7,912 nucleotides of DNA, taken from positions 185 through 8,096 of the forward strand of contig PMWR01000621.1 in the NCBI GenBank assembly GCA_003166055.1. Reading direction: 5' to 3'. Every line of letters starts with the position of its first letter. The stretch's first letter is position 1. The notes beneath the pieces are model-generated. The model saw nothing but the letters and a program-made list of their open reading frames with translations. It searched no databases and was not told where the DNA came from. A program made the translations under genes and the position numbers. This document shows, piece after piece, positions 1 through 6,600 of the stretch. Source of the stretch: Acidobacteriaceae bacterium. Its GTDB lineage: Bacteria > Acidobacteriota > Terriglobia > Terriglobales > Acidobacteriaceae.

Positions 1-365
1 TCGCCGTGGTCCACAAGAACCTGGATCGTGTTGAACAGCGCCAGCTTCCCGCCCGTCGTGAAGATCGCCTCGTCCAGCCCGTAATCGGAGCCGAAATCGG
101 TTGCATGCCGCTCCACAATCGCCTTGCGCACGTCCGGAATCCCAGGCACCACGGTATAGCGCGTGAAGTTGGCGTCGATGGCGGCAATCGCGGCGTCCTT
201 AATATGCCGCGGGGTAGGGAAGTGCGGCTCCCCGGCGCCAAAATCCACCAGGTTGGCGCCCTGCGCGCGCAGTTTGGCGGCCTCCGCGGCCACAGCCATG
301 GTTGCGGAAACCTCAATCCGGCCAATCCGGTCGGCAAACACTTTGGTAGGAGCGGAAACTGTCAT
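1..365 (-). CDS. PLP-dependent class I/II aminotransferase, N-terminal part (cut by window edge)
   Basis: The 121 visible residues begin MTVSAPTKVFADRIGRI and read as the N-terminus of a fold-type I, aspartate-aminotransferase-like enzyme, which moves amino groups between an amino acid and a 2-oxo acid in the cytosol. The support is the run SATMAVAAEAAKLRAQG, then FGAGEPHFPTP near residues 42-52 (the GxGEPDFxTP substrate-arm motif, with His in place of the usual Asp), then NFTRYTVVPGIPDVRKAI and an FTTGGKLAL stretch leading to the PLP phosphate-binding region. The catalytic lysine and the C-terminal domain lie outside the window, so substrate cannot be judged. The start is the ATG at 365-363; only a weak AGAG sits 5 nt upstream. 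It follows the NHL-protein gene on the same strand after 162 nt. Its first 17 codons and leader are duplicated at 3413-3494. Family is secure, specificity is not. Confidence 0.9.
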   Translation of the reverse strand, partial: MTVSAPTKVFADRIGRIEVSATMAVAAEAAKLRAQGANLVDFGAGEPHFPTPRHIKDAAIAAIDANFTRYTVVPGIPDVRKAIVERHATDFGSDYGLDEAIFTTGGKLALFNTIQVLVDHG

Positions 366-396
366 AGCAGCTCTATCTTTACAGATTTCCCGCCAA
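315..396. repeat. Direct repeat copy A: aminotransferase start region
   Basis: These 82 bp cover the first 17 codons of the aminotransferase and about 31 bp upstream of its ATG. They match 3413-3494 at a constant offset of 3098 with no gaps. I count about 10 mismatches, or roughly 88% identity. The first 24 bp (315-338) are identical in both copies. Similarity stops just beyond the shared CGCCAA at 391-396. Confidence 0.9.
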
Positions 397-482
397 TCCC
401 CAAGCCCCGTTTCCCCAGGCAATAGGTGTAGCTTGTCCTCCTCGGCCGTCACAGCGAGTGAAAAGCTTGCCCCAGGCGAAGC

Positions 483-513
483 ATGCGCGTGCAGCAACGA
501 GCTCCACGCGCAT
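483..513 (-). terminator. Hairpin after the NHL-protein gene, possible terminator
   Basis: ATGCGCGTG (483-491) and CACGCGCAT (505-513) form a perfect 9-bp stem. After one mismatch a further 3 bp can pair, leaving a 5-nt loop. The hairpin begins 14 nt past the stop codon of the minus-strand gene ending at 528, a typical place for transcription termination or mRNA 3'-end protection. No run of T follows on the minus strand, so it is not a canonical intrinsic terminator. Confidence 0.4.
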
Positions 514-527
514 CCTTTGCTTCACAT

Positions 528-2912
528 TCAGCGATCCCGCGTTTCGCGCCGTGGAAACCCTTTCACATTGCCGATGACAAACGTCTGTCCGCCGAAAACC
601 TTCTCGACCCCATCCGTGTGCAGATACTGAATCACGCGCACCACAAAGTCATGAACATCCTCTTCAGGCGTGAACTCCACGGTGAATGGCAGCAGTTCCT
701 GGGAAGGCAGGTGGATCTTCGCCATCCCTCTTTCGGTGTCGAGCAATTCGAACCTTCCCGCATCGATTTGCTTGAACCGGTGCTCCTCAAACTCGGTGGC
801 GAGCAGCCGTTCAAGCGCTTTGCCCTCGGCCTTCACCACCACCCGGGACTTGATCTGTGCGACCTCTCCGTCACGGTTCAGTGTTTGAATGCCGAAGGTA
901 AAATGCCTGCCATCCGGCCCGTAATTCGCACCAAGAACACCCAGCTTGAAATATGGGCCGAAGGTTTCGCCGCTGGAGACCGACGTAATGGCGATGTTTC
1001 GCCAGCCGATGGCGCTGTTGTTGTACACGTTGTCATGAAGCGCGGTCGGGGTCGATACGCTTCCTACCTCCTCCGGAAAGCACATCTCAAATGGGTAGAC
1101 CGAGGTGGATTCAATCCTGGCCAGAAGACAGAAATGCCCGGATTCTGAAATGGAGCCCCCGGCCGCTTGCACGTAGTTAGTCGGGTCGGGAATCTCATCC
1201 GCCGGCCACACAATCTGGACATACATCTCCTGATTCGGAGGAATGATCGTCGTCAGTGGTATCTCCCCAATGACGCCGCCCAGCGGAAGGTTAGGCTGGC
1301 TCTCGTAAAAAGTGGATCCGTCCCACGGAGCCGGCCAGTCCAGACCCGTGCTGGCGAAGCCGTAATACACCTTCAGGACCTCCGTCCCCGTCGAAGGCGT
1401 CGCTTGGGAATAATTGCTCACCCTCACGCTGATGTAAGCGGGGCTGCCGGATACAACTGTTCCCGAGGTGGTAAACGATGGAGTCGCTGGAGTTGGACTG
1501 AGTGGTACCAGAGTGTTGTAGGTAACTCCCGACGGAGGATCGCTTGTATTGCTGACCAGGATGTCCGGGCTTTCCCACAGGTCGTCCCCACTGCTGCCGG
1601 CCGCCAAATCCGGCTGATTGCCCACATCGCCTGCCACGTCGCGAATCGTCAGCGTTGGATTCGGGTATGGGTAATTGCAGATCGACATCGAGCCGTTGCC
1701 CTCGTATGTGGTCGTAACATTGGACCATTGGAGCGAAGCCTGAAAAGTCCCAAGGTCCGGAGTGCCAGGACCGACTAAATAGCTGGTGTCGCACAGCCAC
1801 ACAACTGGATCGCTCGAACTTTTGTAGTTGTTCTCATCGTTGATGTACAACGTATAGCCGTCGAAGCAAAGCCCTCCGAATTGCGCGGCGTCGTTCAGGA
1901 AGTACGTTGTGACAGGAGAACTGCCTTTGAAAGTTGTCGCGGTGGTGATCGCCAATCCGCCGGTACTGGCCGTCGGGTCGGGCGTGGGATAGAGCAGGCT
2001 CTCGAGCCATGCGCCGCTGATCATCATCAGCGAGCCTCCTCCCGAGCCGCCGGTCTTCGGATTTACATCGTCGAGATACTCTTCATTGTTGTTTGCCAGC
2101 CACAGATTGCCGGCCGGGTCGAAGGCTATTCCCTCCGGTCCCGAAAATGGATACAACCCCGTGATGCTCGGTGGAACCGGGCTTGAAGACAGGGATGTGG
2201 CCGGCAGCAGGCTGCTCGCATCACCGATGGTCCCATTCATGAATTTAAGGTACGTTCCGGGGCTTGGCGGTGCACTCGGATTGGCCGGTGTTGTTGGAAA
2301 GCAGCAAAGGAAGTTACCGCCATTATCGAACGTGGTCAGCCAGAGATTTCCGTGCAGATCGAAGGCGAGGTTCGAAACCGCACCCGCAATCGCGTTGCTG
2401 GCTTCAGTCAGAACCGCGGAACCCGCTCCCCATTTGTCGCGCGTACCCGTGGTGCCCGGCGTGCGGGTGAATGAGGTGACGATCCCGTTGTTCCAGTCGG
2501 CGCTGGTAGTCCCTACATAGAGATCGCCTGTGCCGGGCTGAATCGCCATGCCAAGCGGGTTGCCGGGTAGCAGCAGCGCACTCTGCAGTTCCGCGGGAGT
2601 CGTGCCGGGCGCCGGAGGATTTTTCAATAACGCGCCCAGGTCGAACACGCACACCGCGCCAATGTTGTTCTGGCTGGTGAATGCCACAAACAGGTAATGC
2701 GTTGTGGAAACGCCGGAGTGGTCTTCGTAAATGAGAGCGCTGTTCGGTCCGAAATAGTTTCCGCCGACGTCATTCGGGTCGCCGGTCATCGCAAGGATGT
2801 CCGCGCTCCAACTGGGACCAAGCGTGATAAGCGGGTTAGCGCCCGCGGCAGCGGGCAATTCGAAAATCTTGACGCAATTCTCAATGTACTGCGGCTGAGC
2901 GATGTATTTCAC
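528..2912 (-). CDS. NHL-type beta-propeller protein with CARDB-like domain
   Basis: 794 aa, with no enzyme motif that I recognise. The N-terminal half has recurring propeller-blade signatures of NHL/SMP-30/Vgb type: LGMAIQPGTGDLYVGT (about 116-135), NLAFDLHGNLWLTTFDNGG (about 178-196), GIAFDPAGNLWLANNN (about 261-276) and a weaker FGGLCFDGYTLYINDENN (about 344-361), spaced about 60-85 residues apart. From about 415 to 643 the style changes: RDVAGDVGNQPD, DLWESPDILVSN, YISVRVSNYS, LDWPAPWDGS, HFCLLARIES and NNSAIGWRNIAI. I recall this set from CARDB/Ig-like beta-sandwiches in large bacterial surface proteins. The last ~150 residues are much more charged and form a third region of unknown fold. 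The start is GTG (2912-2910), with GGAGG 6 nt upstream. No signal peptide or membrane helix is visible at the N-terminus, although the Asn/Ser/Thr-rich, Lys-poor composition is that of a secreted protein. A binding or surface role is likely; the ligand is unknown. Confidence 0.85.
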   Translation of the reverse strand: MKYIAQPQYIENCVKIFELPAAAGANPLITLGPSWSADILAMTGDPNDVGGNYFGPNSALIYEDHSGVSTTHYLFVAFTSQNNIGAVCVFDLGALLKNPPAPGTTPAELQSALLLPGNPLGMAIQPGTGDLYVGTTSADWNNGIVTSFTRTPGTTGTRDKWGAGSAVLTEASNAIAGAVSNLAFDLHGNLWLTTFDNGGNFLCCFPTTPANPSAPPSPGTYLKFMNGTIGDASSLLPATSLSSSPVPPSITGLYPFSGPEGIAFDPAGNLWLANNNEEYLDDVNPKTGGSGGGSLMMISGAWLESLLYPTPDPTASTGGLAITTATTFKGSSPVTTYFLNDAAQFGGLCFDGYTLYINDENNYKSSSDPVVWLCDTSYLVGPGTPDLGTFQASLQWSNVTTTYEGNGSMSICNYPYPNPTLTIRDVAGDVGNQPDLAAGSSGDDLWESPDILVSNTSDPPSGVTYNTLVPLSPTPATPSFTTSGTVVSGSPAYISVRVSNYSQATPSTGTEVLKVYYGFASTGLDWPAPWDGSTFYESQPNLPLGGVIGEIPLTTIIPPNQEMYVQIVWPADEIPDPTNYVQAAGGSISESGHFCLLARIESTSVYPFEMCFPEEVGSVSTPTALHDNVYNNSAIGWRNIAITSVSSGETFGPYFKLGVLGANYGPDGRHFTFGIQTLNRDGEVAQIKSRVVVKAEGKALERLLATEFEEHRFKQIDAGRFELLDTERGMAKIHLPSQELLPFTVEFTPEEDVHDFVVRVIQYLHTDGVEKVFGGQTFVIGNVKGFPRRETRDR

Positions 2913-2918
2913 GGGGAA

Positions 2919-2923
2919 CCTCC
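2919..2923 (-). promoter_or_regulatory. Shine-Dalgarno fixing the GTG start of the NHL protein
   Basis: On the minus strand GGAGG lies 6 nt before the GTG at 2912-2910. This strong, well-spaced site is the main reason to accept the non-ATG start. Confidence 0.75.
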
Positions 2924-2949
2924 GGGGGGTGGGTGAATTCGTGAGGGAT

Positions 2950-2965
2950 CCGGGAGAGTTCCCGG
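2950..2965 (-). promoter_or_regulatory. Small hairpin in the NHL-gene leader
   Basis: CCGGGA (2950-2955) and TCCCGG (2960-2965) form a perfect 6-bp GC-rich stem with a 4-nt loop. It lies about 26 nt upstream of the ribosome binding site of the minus-strand gene starting at 2912. It could affect leader folding. No regulator or riboswitch class is suggested by it. Confidence 0.3.
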
Positions 2966-3019
2966 CAGCGCACCTGGATGACGCGCACCTACACTACCGT
3001 CAAGGAGTCCGTGAATCAT

Positions 3020-3036
3020 TTGGAATACTTGGAATA
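3020..3036. repeat. Short tandem repeat TTGGAATA between DUF3606 and NHL genes
   Basis: TTGGAATA occurs twice with a 9-bp period (3020-3027 and 3029-3036). It lies in the AT-richer centre of the 174-bp gap between the DUF3606 stop and the NHL start, where a promoter for the NHL gene would be expected. The tandem arrangement could be an activator or repressor site, but no convincing -35/-10 pair could be placed around it. Confidence 0.3.
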
Positions 3037-3045
3037 ATCAACGCC

Positions 3046-3088
3046 AGCCGCGGGCGCCCTGATTCGAATCAACCGCCCTGCCGCGACT
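3046..3088 (-). terminator. Nested inverted repeat overlapping the DUF3606 stop codon
   Basis: On the minus strand AGTCGCGG (3088-3081) can pair with CCGCGGCT (3053-3046), including one G-U wobble. Alternatively the outer six pairs stack on an inner GGGCG/CGCCC stem (3078-3074 with 3056-3052). The apex is the perfect 12-bp palindrome TGATTCGAATCA at 3060-3071. The structure starts inside the DUF3606 stop region and ends about 134 nt before the NHL start. It may terminate or attenuate transcription between the two genes. No clean T-run follows, only GTTGATTATT, so Rho-independent termination is uncertain. Confidence 0.4.
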
Positions 3089-3302
3089 ATACCGCCGCGC
3101 GAACCTTATCCACGTGCGTCCCATGGCTGCGAATCAATTCATGCAGCTTTTCCCCGCTCACCCCAAACTGCTTTGACCAGTACGCGATGTCCGAGCTCAT
3201 TTTAGGATTGATTTCCTTGGGGTCGTTTGGTCCCTTGGCGGCGTGGTCTTCGTGGGCAGCATGGGCATCGTGCCCTTTTGGAGCGTCGTGGTGCTCTGAC
3301 AT
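3087..3302 (-). CDS. DUF3606 small protein with His-rich N-terminus
   Basis: 71 aa. The C-terminal two thirds (about residues 27-71) match what I remember of DUF3606: a DPKEIN-like entry, then DIAYWSKQFGVSGEKLHELI, where the family has YWxKxFGVSxEEL, and a closing HGTHVDKVRAAV corresponding to the family's G..VEAVR. The family's function is unknown; it is a small, probably helical domain. The first 22 residues (MSEHHDAPKGHDAHAAHEDH onward) contain six histidines plus several Asp and Glu. This looks like a flexible metal-binding or low-complexity tail added to the domain. The start is the ATG at 3302-3300, supported by GAGG 5 nt upstream (3308-3311). It is the first gene of the minus-strand block and lies 174 nt ahead of the NHL gene, with a strong inverted repeat between them, so co-transcription is possible but not certain. 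No signal peptide or membrane segment is visible. Confidence 0.85.
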   Translation of the reverse strand: MSEHHDAPKGHDAHAAHEDHAAKGPNDPKEINPKMSSDIAYWSKQFGVSGEKLHELIRSHGTHVDKVRAAV

Positions 3303-3412
3303 GAATTCCTCTTTTCGATTACCTAAGTTGGATGAGGAAGCGGGAGGCAGGGATGTACACAGGCCGCTCGTCGAAAGCGGCAGCCTGCGGCAACAGCCTA
3401 AGGTAAGGCTTA

Positions 3413-3463
3413 AATCCGGCCAATCCGGTCGGCAAATACCTGTGAAGGAGCTGAAACTGTCAT
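3413..3463 (-). pseudogene. Remnant of an aminotransferase gene start (17 codons)
   Basis: Reading from the ATG at 3463-3461 gives MTVSAPSQVFADRIGRI and then TAA (3412-3410). This is the same as the first 17 residues of the aminotransferase at 365, apart from T7S and K8Q. The stop falls immediately where similarity to the intact gene ends, and nothing further downstream resembles an aminotransferase. The 31 bp upstream of the ATG are also conserved. The simplest reading is a truncated duplicate left by recombination. A translated 17-aa leader peptide is the alternative: the start context is kept and the changes are conservative. Confidence 0.75.
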
Positions 3464-3494
3464 AGCGTCTCTATCTTTAAGGATTTCCCGCCAA
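3413..3494. repeat. Direct repeat copy B: duplicated aminotransferase start region
   Basis: This is the second copy of the 82-bp block at 315-396, in the same orientation and about 88% identical without gaps. Mismatches cluster at 3437-3454 inside the short reading frame, at 3467-3468 and at 3478-3479. The two copies bracket the NHL and DUF3606 genes, about 3.0 kb apart. Confidence 0.9.
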
Positions 3495-3644
3495 GGTCCA
3501 AATCGGTCGCGTTTTGGCAACTTTCCTTCCCAATTCCGACCGAACGCACCGACGATAGTTATTCAAATCACTGGTGACCGGTTAATAAAGGACTACGTTT
3601 CGACCATATTCGCGAAAAAGAGAGTAGTCTCACTACCGGGCCTC

Positions 3645-6600
3645 ATGACGGATCTTTTCAAAGCCGCACTTGCCAGGCCGCTCACCCGTTATGCGATGGC
3701 GGCCGTCGTGGTAGCCTCGTCCTTCCTGCTGCGATTCGGAATCATTCATTTCATTGGCGCGGAATTGCCGCCGTTCATCTTCCTCTATCCAGCGGTCATG
3801 ATGGCCGCCGTTCTGGGCGGACTTGGGCCCGGCCTTGTAGCTACCGCGCTGGGCGTCCTTGGGACGGATTACCTTGTGCTGCCCCCGGTCCACCACTTCG
3901 CCATCAGCCGGGCCTCCGACGCTCTTTCGCTCACAGTCTTTGCCGCAATGGGCGTCCTGATGAGCTTGCTGGCCGAGCGCCACCAACGGAGCCAGCGGGC
4001 CATCGCAGCCTACAAATCAGAGATGGCTCTGCGCGAAGCCGAAGGCCTTTATCGCAACCTGTTCAACTCGATGGATGAAGGGTTCTGCATCATCGAGATG
4101 ATCTTCGACGCGGAGGGCAAGGCCGTCGACTACCGATTCCTGGAGATTAACGCGGCGTTTGAAAAACAGACCGGGATGCACGATGCCGTGGGGAAACGGA
4201 TGCGTGAGATTGCCCCCTCTCATGAAGAGTTTTGGTTCGATACTTATGGGGCAATCGCACTGAGCGGCGAACCGGCGCAATTCATCCAAAAAGCCGAAGC
4301 CTTGAGCCGCTGCTACGATATTCGCGCCTATCGCGTCGGTGAACCGGCGCAGCGGCATGTTGCCGTTGTCTTTAACGACATTAGCGTGCGCATGCGGGAG
4401 GAAGCGCATATCCGGCAGCTCAATCGCGTCTACTCGGTCTTGAGTGATATTAACCAGACCATCGTGCGCGAGAAAGATTCCCAGGCGATGCTCGAAGCCG
4501 CCTGCCGCATCGCGGTGGAGAAGGGACAATTCCGCATGGCGTGGATCGGGATGGCCGATCCCGCAACAGGAGTGCTGGAACCCGTCGCATCCAGTGGCGT
4601 GATCGATGATTACCTCCATCGGGTGAAAATCGATCTTCAGGACCCGAAGACTGCCACCGGACCGGCGGCGCGCTGCTTCCACACCGGAGAGCACGCCTTC
4701 TGCAACGACATTGAGCACGAGCTCTACCGGCCATGGATGAGCTACGCATTGGAGCTCGGCTATCGGTCTCTGGCATCGTTTCCACTCCGTTGCGACGGGC
4801 AGGTCGTTGGCGTTTTCAATCTCTATGCCAACGAGCTGGCATTCTTCGACGAAGAAGAGACCAAGTTACTGGATGAGTTGGCGATGGATATCTCCTTCGC
4901 ACTTGAAGTCGCACGGAATGAAAAGAACCGGAGGCGCGCCGAACAACACGTCCGGAAGCTCAACCGCGTCTATGCCGTCCTCAGCGGCATCAACGAGACC
5001 ATCGTGCGCGAGAAAGATTCCCAGGCGATGCTCGAAGCCGCCTGCCGCATCGCCGTGGACAAGGGGCAATTCCTCATGGCGTGGATCGGGATGGCCGATT
5101 CCGAGACGCACGCGCTTACGCCAATCGCATCCAGCGGCGAGGTCGGCGATTACCTTGACCGCGTCCAGCTCGGTCTCCTGGACCCGGCCCGCTCCGCCGG
5201 ACCCTCGGGGCGATGCTTCCTTTCCGGAGAACACGCCGTCTGCAATGCAATCGAGGAAGACCCTCGGCTTGCCCCATGGAGAGACGACGCGCTCAAAATG
5301 GGCTATCGGTCGTTTGCGTCCTTCCCGCTCAAGGTGGACGCGCAGCCCGTTGGCATTTTCAATCTTTATTCAAGCGAACTGGCGTTTTTCGACGAGGACG
5401 AAATCAAGCTGCTGGACGAGCTGGCAATGGACATCGGTTTCGCGCTGGAAGTCAATCGACATGAAGAGGATCGCCGCAAGGCGGATGAAGAACTTCGCTC
5501 GAGAACGGCCTTCTTTGAAGCCCAGGTAAACTCGGCGTTGGACGGAATATTGGTGGTGGACAGCGGGGGAACGAAGATCCTCCAAAACCAGCGGATGAAC
5601 GAATTGCTGAAGATTCCCCCACAGATTGTGCAGGACCCGGACGACGCTCACCAGGTTCAATTCGTTAAAACCGTCGTGAAGAACCCGATTCAATTTGAAG
5701 AGAAGGTAAATCATCTGAATTCCCATCCGGAGGAAGTCGACCGGGACGAGGTGGAATTGATCGACGGTACGATCCTGGAACGATACTCGTATCCGGTCAG
5801 AGATCAGGCACTCAAACTCCACGGCAGGATCTGGACCTTCCGCGACATCACGGAGCGGCGGCAACTGGAGGAGCAATTCCGCCAGGCTCAAAAAATGGAG
5901 GCGATCGGCCAGTTGACTGGAGGCATCGCTCACGACTTCAACAATCTGCTCACTGTGATTCTGGGCTGCTCCGAGGTCATAGGCGAGGAAGCTAAAGACA
6001 ACCCGCGCTTTAGAAAGATGGCCGAGATGATTTTGGGCGCGGCCCAGCGGGGGGCGGAGTTGACCCATCGAATGCTCGCCTTCGCCCGCCGCCAGGCACT
6101 GCAGCCAAGGCCGGTCGACGTCAATCGGTTGCTGGTTGAGATGCAAAGCTTTCTCCGCCGCACCTTGAGCGCCGATATCGAACTGAACGTGATCCAGGGC
6201 GGAGCGGATTGCGAAGCGCTCGTTGACCCGACTCAGCTTGAAAGCGCGGTGCTGAACCTGTGCGTGAATGCGCGGGATGCCATGCCCGGCGGCGGAAGAC
6301 TGACCATCGAGACAGATAACACGGTGCTGGACGCAGACTATGCGGCCGAAAACCCTGACGTCACACCGGGTCAATACATCATGATCGCGGTCTCGGATAC
6401 GGGCTGCGGCATCAGCTCGAAAAATCTGAGCCGGGTATTCGATCCATTCTTCACCACCAAGGAAGTGGGCAAGGGCACCGGCCTGGGACTGAGCATGGTG
6501 TACGGCTTTGCCAAACAATCTCTGGGCCACATCAAGATCTACACGGAACTGGGGCATGGCACATCGGTAAAGCTCTATCTTCCCCGGACCGAAGGCAAAA

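Larger units (their letters stand above)
3303..3644. other. 342-bp divergent intergenic region
   Basis: This region separates the minus-strand DUF3606 gene from the plus-strand kinase gene and must hold the promoters for both blocks. It contains an imperfect hairpin (GCCGCT 3363-3368 with AGCGGC 3376-3381), a short AGCCT/AGGCT inverted repeat near 3397-3411, the aminotransferase-start remnant (3413-3494) and about 150 bp of kinase leader. The leader has an AT-richer part around 3555-3595. No sigma-70 or sigma-54 promoter pair good enough to annotate was found. Confidence 0.6.

Noticed and set aside
163..630. 155-aa plus-strand frame across the aminotransferase start and the following gap
   Set aside because: It overlaps real coding sequence on the other strand and has low-complexity, shadow-type composition.
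483..1148. 221-aa plus-strand frame opposite the NHL-protein gene
   Set aside because: It is antisense to a gene with clear blade and CARDB-like motifs. Its own sequence is Arg/His-rich with no family features.
3057..3075. GATTCGAATC resembling a tRNA T-loop, possibly a tRNA end or attachment site
   Set aside because: Only about 3-4 stem pairs fit around the TTCGAAT loop, and no acceptor, D or anticodon arm could be built on either strand. It is better read as the apex of the inverted repeat.
3360..3387. Hairpin GCCGCT/AGCGGC with flanking CAG/CTG upstream of the DUF3606 gene
   Set aside because: The stem is short and needs a 3-nt bulge to extend, there is no T-run on either side, and no gene ends here, so it was not called a terminator.
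3559..3587. TTATTC and TTAATA with 17-bp spacing as a kinase promoter
   Set aside because: The -35 match to TTGACA is only about two of six bases. The spacing alone does not support a call.
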